The notes under the pieces are model-generated. The model had not been told where the DNA came from and searched no databases. It was given only the letters and a program-made list of their open reading frames with translations. Below, one piece after another: positions 34,997-43,435 of a DNA stretch of 64,000 nt. Made by a program: the position numbers and the translations under genes. Position 1 is the stretch's first letter. Every line of letters begins with the position of its first letter. The DNA comes from Ruminococcus sp. UNK.MGS-30. Lineage in GTDB: Bacteria > Bacillota > Clostridia > Oscillospirales > Ruminococcaceae. The DNA lies in contig LBCK01000003.1 in NCBI GenBank assembly GCA_000980705.1, positions 310,001 to 374,000 on the forward strand. Reading direction: 5' to 3'.

Positions 34997-36792
34997 GCCT
35001 TCTGATGCTCCTTTTCATTTACTTGGATCACATGGTTCTGATTGCTGTACCCGGCAACATCCAAATGCCAGGTGCTGTCGCCGTTTTCGAACTGTTCCGT
35101 TTTGGTGAAGCCAAACTTGCCGAACAGATCCCGAACCATGCCGTTTTTTGCCGTCTGGTAGTAGTAGCCGCAGATGCTGCGGATGTTTCGCTCCCGGCAC
35201 GCCGCCACCAGCGTGTCCAGCATCGCCAGTTCCATGTCCCGTTTCAACACACGGCAGCTCATGAGCCAAAGCTCAATGTGCAGCGTGTCTCCCGAGATTT
35301 CACCGATCACCACGGAAACAATGCCATTGTCACCGAATTTATCCCGCAGCCGTCCGTAAAGTCGGATATGCTTGTCGTCTGCGGCGATCTGTTCCATCTC
35401 GCTCTGGGTATAGCGCCGTGTGGTCAGATTGAACTGGTTACTCTTATTGGTCAGCTGGACGATACGGGGAAGTGCCACCGGGTCGAAGTCCCGGATCTCG
35501 GCGTGCATATCCAGCCCCAGCAGATAGTCGGTGTAGTTGGCGTAAGTCTGCTGCATCTGCGCACGCTTTGCGTTGGCACGGTACATCTCGCTGCGGTTGG
35601 CATCCGCCGCCGAAAAAGTCGTCGTTTCAAAATAGCCGGCATGATCCAGGACACGGATGCAGTCTGTGGGGCTGTCAAATGCCGGAACGGCAATGCCGGG
35701 GATCTGTGCGGAGACAATATCCCGTTCTGCCGGGTTGTCATCCACAAAGACAAAGCTTTCCGGCAGCAGCGAAAGGGTTTCTGCGGTGTGCAGCAGGTTC
35801 TGGTCTTTCGGCTCCCAGTTGGCACAGACGGTGACAAAATCCTCCTCATGCAGCACAGAGTCCGGATGGGACAGCCCCAGCTTGGCGTTCTCCGGCTCAT
35901 TTTTGGAGCATACGGTCAGCAGCACGCCCAGCTGTTTCTGTGCCTTGCAGTACTCCTGCACCTCTGTGTATGCCTCTGCCTCGGCAGTCTCCTGTCCGAT
36001 GGCAATGCCCTCTTGTCCGTCATCGCCGATGACACCGCCCCAGAGCGTGTTGTCCAGATCCAGCGCCAGGACTTTTTTGTTCTTGCCGTAGATAGAGCGG
36101 ATGATTCGGGTCAGACTGTAGGCGAATTCCGGGACAGCGTCCAGAGTCATGGCATACTTGTACAGATACCAGTAGGAATCGTCGTGCCAGGCATCCAGCC
36201 CATAGCTTGCCGCCAGATAGTGCAGGTCATGGAGATAAAAGTCGGAATGGGATGCGGCATACTGTCCGAATTTGCGGTTCAGTTCCTGGATAAACCAGAC
36301 CATGCCGTGACAGTCCCAGGCATCCCGGTTTCCCATGAGCCGAGTGGACGGCAGTTCAAAGTTGTTCTGGATAATGGGACAGTGATAGACTTCATGCAGA
36401 CGCTCCCACATCTGGCTGAAGTGGCTGAACTGGCGCTCCAGTGCATCCCGGACCTCCTGCTCCGATGCAGAAAGGGGCAGCGGTGCCTCGCTGATATTGC
36501 GGCTGGTGGTGTGAATGAAGATCAGGTCTGGCTGGAACGATTCCAGTTCCGGATTGTCAAACATGGCATCCTGCCAGTACTGTGCATATTCCGACTGATA
36601 AAAGGCAGGCTGAATGCCGCAGTTCAGCAGGAACAGTTCCAGCATGGAGATGATATCGTTTGTTGTTGAGCCGCCCAGCACGGCAATGCGCTTTTCCATG
36701 CGTTGGCTGCCGTCTGCCAGGAGGCTTTTTTTCAGTTTGCGTCGTTTTTTCAGCAGAAAGCTGCTGTCAAAGGGATATTCCAGTTCTTTCAT
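34993..36792 (-). CDS. FkbH-like HAD-IIIC protein
   Basis: The 599-residue protein has an N-terminal SGNH-like region (about residues 35-215), a HAD core with DLDNTLWGG (Asp245, Asp247) and VDDNPAERD, and a C-terminal GNAT-like domain (about 430-580). FkbH-family proteins take the glyceryl group from 1,3-bisphosphoglycerate, remove the phosphate and load it on an acyl carrier protein in polyketide pathways. Here the partner ACP overlaps the stop codon and the downstream acceptors are an MBOAT and a DHHW protein rather than a polyketide synthase. I infer a glyceryl- or related acyl-ACP supply for surface modification. GAGG precedes the ATG at 36792. Confidence 0.85.
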   Translation of the reverse strand: MKELEYPFDSSFLLKKRRKLKKSLLADGSQRMEKRIAVLGGSTTNDIISMLELFLLNCGIQPAFYQSEYAQYWQDAMFDNPELESFQPDLIFIHTTSRNISEAPLPLSASEQEVRDALERQFSHFSQMWERLHEVYHCPIIQNNFELPSTRLMGNRDAWDCHGMVWFIQELNRKFGQYAASHSDFYLHDLHYLAASYGLDAWHDDSYWYLYKYAMTLDAVPEFAYSLTRIIRSIYGKNKKVLALDLDNTLWGGVIGDDGQEGIAIGQETAEAEAYTEVQEYCKAQKQLGVLLTVCSKNEPENAKLGLSHPDSVLHEEDFVTVCANWEPKDQNLLHTAETLSLLPESFVFVDDNPAERDIVSAQIPGIAVPAFDSPTDCIRVLDHAGYFETTTFSAADANRSEMYRANAKRAQMQQTYANYTDYLLGLDMHAEIRDFDPVALPRIVQLTNKSNQFNLTTRRYTQSEMEQIAADDKHIRLYGRLRDKFGDNGIVSVVIGEISGDTLHIELWLMSCRVLKRDMELAMLDTLVAACRERNIRSICGYYYQTAKNGMVRDLFGKFGFTKTEQFENGDSTWHLDVAGYSNQNHVIQVNEKEHQKA

Positions 36793-36804
36793 TGTGAGAC
36801 CTCT

Positions 36805-38511
36805 TTACTGCGTCCGGATGGTTTCCAGACATTCGCTGTTGCCGCCGGTGGCGCTGAATGTGTTCATGGCGAACAAAACATCCGTTGCACCGACCTGCTG
36901 CATAAAGGAAACGGCATTCAAATCGAAATAGCGCATATCAATGACATAGATGTCCGAGAAGGACTGCGTCAGATACGGCACAAGCGCATTGCCGTAACTG
37001 TCTTTCACGATGACAAGCGTCCGCTTGTTGGTGACATCGGTCTTGACGTGTGTGATCTTTTCGTCGCCGCCCATGAATACCAGATACCAGCTGACCGGTT
37101 CTACATTGTCCAGGGAGATCAGCAGCTTGCCGTCCCGTTCGTTGGTGAAATTGGTGTCGTAATACTGGGTGGTGTACTGGTTGTGCGGCGTATAATAGGT
37201 GAAATCTTCCGGGTTCTCCTGCAATACGGCGCTCTTGGTAAAGGTGTACATACTGCCCAGATAGCCGGAAAGTGTGGTCTTGGTGTAGCTGGACAACGGC
37301 GCAAAGTTCACGCCGGCTGTCTTGGCAAACGCCTCTGCCGCATAGTAAGCGCCCAGGGGCAGCCAGTGGTGGTCGGTACGTGCATAGATGTCCTCGTCGG
37401 TATGCGCCGCCAGTGCCGCATATGCGTCCACAGCTTTGACGTTTTGCAGGTTCTCGTCAATGTGGTCGATGTTGTCCGACTCGCTGCCGGTATAACCGGA
37501 ATAGGAGTCCGGCAGATAAAAGGAAACTGCGGTAGGTGCGACCAGGGAATAGATGTTCACCTTATCGCCCAGCTGTTTCTTGTATTCGTTCAGTGTTGCG
37601 GCGTATTTTTCTCCACGGGAAAAGCTGCCGCCGTAGATGCTGATGGCACGCTTGTCCACCAGAACAATGCCGTCTCCGATCTCAATGGGGTCTGCCTCCG
37701 GTTCGGTGGTGACAGTAGTGACCGTTGTGGTCACACCGGCGCTGTTTCCGCTGGCAACCGGCGCAGTGGTGGTGACATTGTCTTTCTTCTCACTCTCCGT
37801 GTCTTTCTTGACCGGCGCAATGTTGCCGTAGAACTGCACCTTGTCTTCACCCTGCAAGCCCTGGTAGCTTTCCAGTTTGCTTATCATATGCTTGAAGTTG
37901 CTGCGACCGGGAACGGTGTCCTCGTAGTAGTGCATCCAGTCTGCGATGTAATCGCCGCTTTCCAGTGTGTCCATGGAAAAGGACGGCGGTGTGGCAAGCT
38001 TGCGGTTTTCTTCGGCGGATTCTGTGGGGCGATTGCCCACCAGCAGAAAGATGGAGCCGCCGAAAATGATGGAACCAATGGCAAAGATTCGGACAACAGC
38101 GCCCACCCGATTGGTAATCAAAATCTGTCGTTTCAGTTTATAGCGAGCCTTCCGCTCTCTGGCGGATTCTTTGTCCTCCGGCGTATTTGCCGCTGGTGCA
38201 GTTTCCGATAACGCCTCTTCGGCAATCTCAAACTGCGGCGCATCTTCCGTCGGTGCAGAATCCGCAGCAGGCGGTTCTTCCGCTGGTTCTGTCTCCGGCA
38301 AAGGCTCTTCCGGAGTTGCCGTTTCCTCTGTAGACTCCTCCGACGGCACAGCGGCACTTACTGCTGCCTGCTGCGCGTCAGCGTTGGCATTCATTGCCCG
38401 GAGACGGTCCAGATCCTGCTGCACCTGCTGGAATTTTTCTTCCAGCGCAGCGTCCAGATCGAAGTCGTTCTGCGGATTCGGGGTATTGGAATTGTTGTTG
38501 TTTTCGTCCAT
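36805..38511 (-). CDS. DHHW family protein, AlgJ/AlgX-like, membrane anchored
   Basis: The 568-residue protein has a long acidic cytoplasmic N-terminus rich in Pro, Glu and Ala (about residues 1-115) and one membrane helix (about 138-158). An extracytoplasmic SGNH-like domain follows, with RTDHHW (DHHW 380-383) and KDSYGNA (503-509). Such proteins work with MBOAT acyltransferases; AlgJ and AlgX acetylate alginate in Pseudomonas. A Thr-rich linker (about 246-270) interrupts the domain start. It lies between the MBOAT and FkbH-like genes, 12 bases ahead of the latter, and is probably the extracytoplasmic transfer partner. The long N-terminal tail has no known role. Confidence 0.87.
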   Translation of the reverse strand: MDENNNNSNTPNPQNDFDLDAALEEKFQQVQQDLDRLRAMNANADAQQAAVSAAVPSEESTEETATPEEPLPETEPAEEPPAADSAPTEDAPQFEIAEEALSETAPAANTPEDKESARERKARYKLKRQILITNRVGAVVRIFAIGSIIFGGSIFLLVGNRPTESAEENRKLATPPSFSMDTLESGDYIADWMHYYEDTVPGRSNFKHMISKLESYQGLQGEDKVQFYGNIAPVKKDTESEKKDNVTTTAPVASGNSAGVTTTVTTVTTEPEADPIEIGDGIVLVDKRAISIYGGSFSRGEKYAATLNEYKKQLGDKVNIYSLVAPTAVSFYLPDSYSGYTGSESDNIDHIDENLQNVKAVDAYAALAAHTDEDIYARTDHHWLPLGAYYAAEAFAKTAGVNFAPLSSYTKTTLSGYLGSMYTFTKSAVLQENPEDFTYYTPHNQYTTQYYDTNFTNERDGKLLISLDNVEPVSWYLVFMGGDEKITHVKTDVTNKRTLVIVKDSYGNALVPYLTQSFSDIYVIDMRYFDLNAVSFMQQVGATDVLFAMNTFSATGGNSECLETIRTQ

Positions 38512-38528
38512 GACTGCCGTCTCCTTTC

Positions 38529-39935
38529 TTAGAACTTGGTGTATAGGAACGGGGTGTTCGTTGCGTCAACCATTAAGATACTGCTGACGATCAGTAGCCC
38601 GGCTGCCAGAACCGTACCCGTAACGGAAAGCGTAAGGTTGACTGCCGGATTTTTCGCCATCCACTTTTTGGGCAGCTCCAGCAGCGGGAAACAGCACAGT
38701 AGTGCAGCGATCAGCAGGAACAGGTTGTTCTGTACGGATGTCACCAGCATGGTGTCATACCAGCCTGTACCGTTCTGTCCAGCCATCGCCAGGAGCATAT
38801 CGCCCAGCTGGTCGATGCCGCCGGTGCAGTAGAAAATGCCGAATCCCACAACGATAACGATTTTGTTGCAGATATGGCAGATGACTGCCGGGATCTTCTT
38901 CATGCCCTTTTTGCCGATGCCCATTTCCAGCATGAGGAACAGCCCGTAATAAATGCCCCAGATGATGTAGTTCCAGCTTGCGCCGTGCCAGAGTCCGGTG
39001 CAGAACCAGACCAGGAGCAGACCGCCGATCTTCCGGCGCTTTCCGAACAGCGGCACATACAGCAGATAATCCCGGAAAAAAGTCCCCAGGGAAATATGCC
39101 ACCGCTGCCAGAACTCCGTGATATCCTTGCACAGGAACGGGTGGCGGAAGTTTTCGTCCAGGTGGAATCCGAAAATGCGTGCAATACCGATTGCCATATC
39201 CGAATAGCCGGAAAAGTCAAAGTACATTTGCAGGGCATACAGCACAACGCCGTACCACACGCCCAGGGTGGTCTGTGAGGTGAAATCGTTCCCCAGGAAC
39301 TGGTCTACGATGCCAGAAAGCCGGTCCGCCAGCATGATCTTTTTGGCAAGTCCCACGGCAATTCTGCCGAAACCGATGCTGATATCGTCCGCTGAAATGC
39401 GGCGCTGGTGCAGGTCTGCCTGCATGGTCTCATACCGTGCGATAGGTCCGGAAATGGTGATGGGGAAAAATGAAACGTACAGCAGGAATGTGAAAAAGTT
39501 CCGTTCCGACTTGACCTTGCCCCAGGCGCAGTCGATGAGATAAGAAACCGTGCGGAACGTGAAAAAGCTGATGCCAAGCGGCAGCGGCAGATCTGGAACA
39601 GGGATGGACAGAGAGAACCAGTGGTTCAGATTTTCAATGAAAAAGCCGGTGTATTTGAACCCGACCAGTGTCCCCAGATTCAGAACCAGCCCAAGCGCCA
39701 GGAGCAGCTTTGCCGGCGTTTTGTCCCGGAATCGTTCAATGCCACGCCCCAGGACGAAATTCACCAGAGCGCTCGCCACGACCAGCCACAGGAAGGAAAG
39801 GTCACCGCAGGCGTAGAACAGCAGAGAAAAGACGATTAGCACTGCATTGCGGTAGGACGTTTTCTTCGTGGCAAAGTAGCAGAGAAAACAGATGGGAAAG
39901 AATAGATAGATGAAAAACAATCGGGAAAAAACCAT
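38529..39935 (-). CDS. MBOAT family O-acyltransferase, AlgI/DltB-like
   Basis: The 468-residue polytopic protein has the MBOAT core: EFWQRWHISLGTFFRDYLY (with His280) and GLWHGASWNYIIWG with the catalytic His317. The AlgI/DltB branch passes acyl groups across the membrane to extracytoplasmic polymers. It is the first gene of the operon, with a promoter about 100 bases upstream, and is followed by the DHHW, FkbH-like and ACP genes. The acceptor polymer is unknown; a wall or secreted polysaccharide is likely. Confidence 0.92.
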   Translation of the reverse strand: MVFSRLFFIYLFFPICFLCYFATKKTSYRNAVLIVFSLLFYACGDLSFLWLVVASALVNFVLGRGIERFRDKTPAKLLLALGLVLNLGTLVGFKYTGFFIENLNHWFSLSIPVPDLPLPLGISFFTFRTVSYLIDCAWGKVKSERNFFTFLLYVSFFPITISGPIARYETMQADLHQRRISADDISIGFGRIAVGLAKKIMLADRLSGIVDQFLGNDFTSQTTLGVWYGVVLYALQMYFDFSGYSDMAIGIARIFGFHLDENFRHPFLCKDITEFWQRWHISLGTFFRDYLLYVPLFGKRRKIGGLLLVWFCTGLWHGASWNYIIWGIYYGLFLMLEMGIGKKGMKKIPAVICHICNKIVIVVGFGIFYCTGGIDQLGDMLLAMAGQNGTGWYDTMLVTSVQNNLFLLIAALLCCFPLLELPKKWMAKNPAVNLTLSVTGTVLAAGLLIVSSILMVDATNTPFLYTKF

Positions 39936-40035
39936 ATGATAAGACCTCGGTTCGTCTGTATTTTTTTATTTTTATGTAGTACGGAGCGGTTTTCCAGCAA
40001 GGAAGCAATAATCGCTTTCTTTGCCGCTACCTCTT

Positions 40036-40065
40036 ATTATACAACAAATTGCGGCAGGATTGCAA
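40036..40065 (-). promoter_or_regulatory. Sigma-A promoter of the MBOAT-DHHW-FkbH-ACP operon
   Basis: On the minus strand TTGCAA (40060-40065) and TATAAT (40036-40041) are 18 bases apart. Confidence 0.7.
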
Positions 40066-40113
40066 GGGGAACGACACGAAGAAACGGCTTTCCCGGAAAA
40101 TCAGCTTTTTCCA

Positions 40114-40143
40114 CAAAAAAAGACGGCAAAAAGCCGCCTTTTT
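40114..40143 (-). terminator. Terminator of the nfeD-SPFH operon
   Basis: GACGGC and GCCGCC (40122-40127 and 40133-40138) pair with one G:U pair around AAAAA, and the minus strand continues into a long U-run. Confidence 0.75.
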
Positions 40144-40177
40144 CGGTATTGTCTGATTTTTGGAAAATCGGAAAAAT

Positions 40178-41191
40178 TTACTGTTTGGTCGGTGCAGCTG
40201 TTGTGGTTGCTGCGGTGGTCGTTTCGCCAGCCGGAGCAACATCGGAAAGAACGCCCTTGAGACCGGCAGCCAAACCAGCCAGACCCTGAATCTCGCTGGG
40301 AATGATGATCTTGGTTGCCTTGCCGTCCGCAGCCTTTTCGAACGCCTCCAGAGATTTCAGCTTCAGAACCGACTCGCTGGGGTTTGCCTCGTTCAGCTTG
40401 ACCAGGCTGTCTGCCAGTGCCTTCTGTACCAGTTCGATTGCCTGTGCCTCACCGACAGCGATGCGCATTTTCTGTTCCTTGATCGCCTCGCCTCGCAGGA
40501 TCACAGCCTCCTTGTCAGCCTCTGCCTTCAGGATCGCAGTCTGCTTGTCAGCCTCTGCACGCAGGATCTTGGCGTCCTTTTCACCCTGTGCCACAGTGAC
40601 CTGGTATTCCTTTTCACCCTGGGCACGCAGGATCTTTTCACGCTTTTCACGCTCTGCCTTCATCTGCTTTTCCATGGCATCACGAATCTCAGCCGGCGGC
40701 AGGATGTTTTTCAGTTCGACACGGATGACCTTGATACCCCAGCGGTCTGTTGCCAGATCCAGGGTCTCTGTGATACGGGTGTTGATGAGGTCACGGGAAG
40801 TCAGCGTTGCGTCCAGTTCCAGTTCACCGATGATGTTACGCAGCGTGGTAGCCGTCAGATTCTCGATGGCTGCGATAGGATGCTCTACGCCGTATGCAAA
40901 CTGTACAGAGTTTGTGATCTGGAAGAACACGACTGTGTCGATCTGCATGGTAACGTTATCCTTGGTGATAACTGCCTGGGGTTTGAAGTCAACTACCTGT
41001 TCCTTAATGGAGACCCGTTTTGCCACACGGTCGATAAACGGTACCAGGAAGTGGATGCCGGTGCCCCACGCTTTATAGAATGCACCCAGACGCTCGACAA
41101 CGTAGACGTTTGCCTGGGGAACGATGCGGATACGGGAAACCAGTACCAGCACGATAAATACAAGTACTGCTAAAATCACAAGAAATGCCAT
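40178..41191 (-). CDS. SPFH/Band 7 protein, stomatin/QmcA-like
   Basis: The 337-residue protein has a hydrophobic N-terminal anchor (FLVILAVLVFIVLVLV), a Band 7 domain (ANVYVVERLGAFY, LRNIIGELELDATLTSRD), a long charged coiled coil (about residues 180-260), and a Thr-rich tail (GETTTAATTTAAPTKQ). Such proteins form membrane-associated oligomers and often act with NfeD. nfeD lies just upstream on the same strand, as in many bacteria. The Thr-rich end is not typical of the family. Confidence 0.93.
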   Translation of the reverse strand: MAFLVILAVLVFIVLVLVSRIRIVPQANVYVVERLGAFYKAWGTGIHFLVPFIDRVAKRVSIKEQVVDFKPQAVITKDNVTMQIDTVVFFQITNSVQFAYGVEHPIAAIENLTATTLRNIIGELELDATLTSRDLINTRITETLDLATDRWGIKVIRVELKNILPPAEIRDAMEKQMKAEREKREKILRAQGEKEYQVTVAQGEKDAKILRAEADKQTAILKAEADKEAVILRGEAIKEQKMRIAVGEAQAIELVQKALADSLVKLNEANPSESVLKLKSLEAFEKAADGKATKIIIPSEIQGLAGLAAGLKGVLSDVAPAGETTTAATTTAAPTKQ

Positions 41192-41248
41192 AATGTTTTC
41201 TCCTTTTTGAATCCATGTTGCAATGTTTTTGGTACGCTGAGCGTGTGC

Positions 41249-41713
41249 TTACTGTGCTGTGCCTGCGGTGACAGTCTCCGGCAGACGGCTCACGGTGAGC
41301 TTTGTTCCGCTGACTGCCTCAATGCGGACGCTGGTGTTTTCCGGGATGATCGTGCCGTCCTGGGAAACTGCGATCCAGTCCACACCATCCAGGCGGACAC
41401 GTCCGGTATTCTTCACCGGATCAACTTCCTGGATTACCACGGCGATGCGTCCGATTTCCTGGTTATTGGTGTCCTTGATGCCGAAAGAAAAGATCCTGCG
41501 GCAGATGGGACGGGTGAAGATCAGCAGCAGCACGGAGACCGCCAGAAACAGGATACCCTGCACCGGCAGAGATGCGCCAAAGCAGACGGCGAGAAACGCT
41601 GCCAGCGATCCGGCTGCAAACCAGATGCTCACCAGCTGCTGTGTGGCGAATTCCACCAGAACGGTCAGTACAAAAAGACCACCCCACAGCAGAAACGGCA
41701 TATAGGCTTCCAT
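41249..41713 (-). CDS. NfeD family membrane protein
   Basis: The 154-residue protein has about three membrane segments in its first 80 residues and a C-terminal OB-fold domain (IGRIAVVIQEVDPVKNTGRVRLDGVDWIAVS) that marks the short form of NfeD, without the ClpP-like protease domain. It is paired with the SPFH gene 57 bases downstream, a known functional partner type involved in membrane organisation. AAAGGAG precedes the ATG. Confidence 0.9.
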   Translation of the reverse strand: MEAYMPFLLWGGLFVLTVLVEFATQQLVSIWFAAGSLAAFLAVCFGASLPVQGILFLAVSVLLLIFTRPICRRIFSFGIKDTNNQEIGRIAVVIQEVDPVKNTGRVRLDGVDWIAVSQDGTIIPENTSVRIEAVSGTKLTVSRLPETVTAGTAQ

Positions 41714-41764
41714 GCAAAACTCCTTTCTGTCATTTGAGTCGGTTTCGTAAAACCAACCATGCTC

Positions 41765-41806
41765 TAAAAAAGCCTTGATATCCTTTTGCGTCTGGATATC
41801 AAGGCT
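41765..41806 (-). terminator. Terminator after the Cof-type phosphatase gene
   Basis: A perfect 13-bp stem (41771-41783 with 41794-41806) is followed on the minus strand by six U residues. Its upstream arm abuts the -10 box of the nfeD promoter. Confidence 0.85.
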
Positions 41807-41835
41807 AGTATATCATATTTTTGCAGTTTTGTAAA
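41807..41835 (-). promoter_or_regulatory. Sigma-A promoter for nfeD-SPFH, nested against a terminator
   Basis: On the minus strand TTTACA (41830-41835) and TATACT (41807-41812) have a 17-base spacer. The predicted start site, near 41800, falls inside the first arm of the terminator hairpin. Confidence 0.65.
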
Positions 41836-41879
41836 GCGTTTTTTTCGAATTCCCGGTGAAATCCAGGTAAAATGCCCGT

Positions 41880-42692
41880 TCAGAGAGATTCCGGGTGGAT
41901 ACCCAGCGTTTCGCACAGCACCCGAACCACGCCGTTTTTGGTATTGGCAGGTGCGGTATGTCTCGCCTGGAGCTTGACCCGGTCGGAGGCATTCTCCATG
42001 GCGTAGCTGAACTCAGCGCATTGCAGCATGGTGATATCGTTGTCATAGTCCCCGAAAGCCATGGTCTCCGCCGGCGTAATGCCCATGCGTTCCTGAAGTT
42101 CCCGGAGCGCAGCGCCCTTGGTGATGCCCTTGCACATAATGTCCATCCAGCAGTCGCCGGAAATGAGCAGCTCGTACTTATCCCCCAGGGCATCCCGCAT
42201 GGCAGGATATGCCTCACGGGTCGGTCCGTTGGTGTCGCACAGGGCGATTTTCAAAATCGGCTCGTCTACCGCATAGAGCATATCATAGGGAACAACCTGG
42301 GGATCACGGTAATACCGCTGGATCTCACGCTGCATGGCGGCGTTGTTGTTTTCCGGGTAATAAATGTGGTGGAAACCGCACAGCACCGGAACGGCGGTGG
42401 ACAGCTGATGACAGGCATCCAGCGTCTGGCGGATGACTTCCTTTGGCAGGCTGTGCAGCATGGGCGCCTCATGCGGATACATGACGCACGCCCCGTTGTC
42501 GCAGATGAAAATGATCTCTTCGGCGAGTTCCCCAAACAGATTGGTCAGCATCATATGAGATCTGCCGCTTGCCACGGCAAATGTAATATCACGGCGATAT
42601 AATTCCTCCAGCAGTGCAGGCAGCTGTGGCGGAAGCCGCTTTTCATTATCCAGCAGCGTTCCGTCCATATCTGTTGCAATGAGTTGTATCAT
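41880..42692 (-). CDS. Cof-type HAD-IIB sugar-phosphate phosphatase
   Basis: The 270-residue protein begins MIQLIATDMDGTLLD with both catalytic Asp residues, has motif II in AVASGRSH, the Lys in CKGITKGAAL, and motif IV in GDYDNDITML. A C2B-type cap lies between. Members dephosphorylate sugar phosphates or flavin/pyridoxal phosphates; the substrate cannot be told. The ATG at 42692 has AAGGGAG upstream; an upstream in-frame stretch rich in Pro and Gly is discounted. It has its own promoter and terminator. Confidence 0.9.
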   Translation of the reverse strand: MIQLIATDMDGTLLDNEKRLPPQLPALLEELYRRDITFAVASGRSHMMLTNLFGELAEEIIFICDNGACVMYPHEAPMLHSLPKEVIRQTLDACHQLSTAVPVLCGFHHIYYPENNNAAMQREIQRYYRDPQVVPYDMLYAVDEPILKIALCDTNGPTREAYPAMRDALGDKYELLISGDCWMDIMCKGITKGAALRELQERMGITPAETMAFGDYDNDITMLQCAEFSYAMENASDRVKLQARHTAPANTKNGVVRVLCETLGIHPESL

Positions 42693-42770
42693 ATCCAATT
42701 CTCCCTTCTTCATGAGACAGGGAACGGGAGCGGAGCCGCCCGGAAAAACCGTTCGCACTGTCCGTATGAT

Positions 42771-42798
42771 AGTATACCATAAAAATGGGAAAAGTCAA
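42771..42798 (-). promoter_or_regulatory. Promoter of the Cof-type phosphatase gene
   Basis: On the minus strand TTGACT (42793-42798) and TATACT (42771-42776) are 16 bases apart. Confidence 0.65.
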
Positions 42799-42838
42799 GG
42801 AGCGGGATGTGAATTTTTTCGGGCAATGTCCCGGAAAC

Positions 42839-42866
42839 ACGAAAATGTGCCGTTTTGCATACATTA
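42839..42866 (+). promoter_or_regulatory. Sporulation-type (sigma-K or sigma-E) promoter of cotJABC
   Basis: CATACATTA (42858-42866) fits the sigma-K -10 pattern CATA-N3-TA and also the sigma-E CATACA-N-T pattern. An AC pair 17 bases upstream (42839-42840) fits the sigma-K -35. No sigma-A promoter is seen here. Confidence 0.5.
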
Positions 42867-42915
42867 GAATGCACCGGGAATGCCTAGATTCGGTGCAGAG
42901 AGGAGTATGTGCAGA

Positions 42916-43188
42916 ATGCAGAACCAATTGGAACGCATCCAGCAAATAGCTGGGATGCAGCGGAATTTTCTGCGGGATTTTGTTCCGGCAGATGCGCCGG
43001 AGAGCCGGATGACGGAACGGGAATCCTTCCAGCCCACGACGCCTTTTCCGGATCAGACACCGCCGGGAATGGCATATGTGCCGTACCAGCAGTGGGAAGA
43101 GCCGTATGATGCGGACACAGCTTTTCCCATCGGGACAATGTTCCCGGCGTTGGATTATCCTTACCGAGGAGGTGGCTCTTTTGCATGA
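42916..43188 (+). CDS. cotJA: Spore coat-associated protein CotJA
   Basis: The C-terminal half contains MAYVPYQQWEEPYDADTAF and the following GTMFPALDYPYRG, the CotJA signature. CotJA is a small coat component made in the mother cell with CotJB and CotJC. The ATG at 42916 is chosen because GAGGAG lies ten bases upstream; ATG codons at 42880 and 42907 are in frame but are too far from or too close to that site. The N-terminus (NQLERIQQIAGMQRNFLRDF) is longer than in B. subtilis. The stop overlaps the cotJB start. Confidence 0.85.
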   Translation: MQNQLERIQQIAGMQRNFLRDFVPADAPESRMTERESFQPTTPFPDQTPPGMAYVPYQQWEEPYDADTAFPIGTMFPALDYPYRGGGSFA

Positions 43189-43435
43189 GAAACAGCGGCT
43201 GATGGCGATGATCCGGAAATACGACTTCGTCCTCTACGAGTTACAGCTGTACCTGGACACCCACCCACGCTGTCCGGAGGCGCTGCGGATGTGGAAAAAC
43301 TACCAGGCAATGCGGCAGAAGGCAGCGTCCGCCTATATCCGCCAGTACGGTCCGATCCAGCCGCTCCAGACAGACGGCAATGCGCCCTGGGCGTGGAATC
43401 AGGGACCGTGGCCGTGGGAAAAGGAGGCGAACTAA
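43181..43435 (+). CDS. cotJB: Spore coat protein CotJB
   Basis: The 84-residue product starts at a TTG (43181) eight bases after GAGGAGG and overlaps the end of cotJA. LMAMIRKYDFVLYELQLYLDTHP, then CPEALRMWKNYQ, is the CotJB family core. The C-terminus is rich in Trp and Pro (APWAWNQGPWPWEKE). A GTG further upstream is less well placed. It is directly followed by cotJC. Confidence 0.88.
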   Translation: MHEKQRLMAMIRKYDFVLYELQLYLDTHPRCPEALRMWKNYQAMRQKAASAYIRQYGPIQPLQTDGNAPWAWNQGPWPWEKEAN

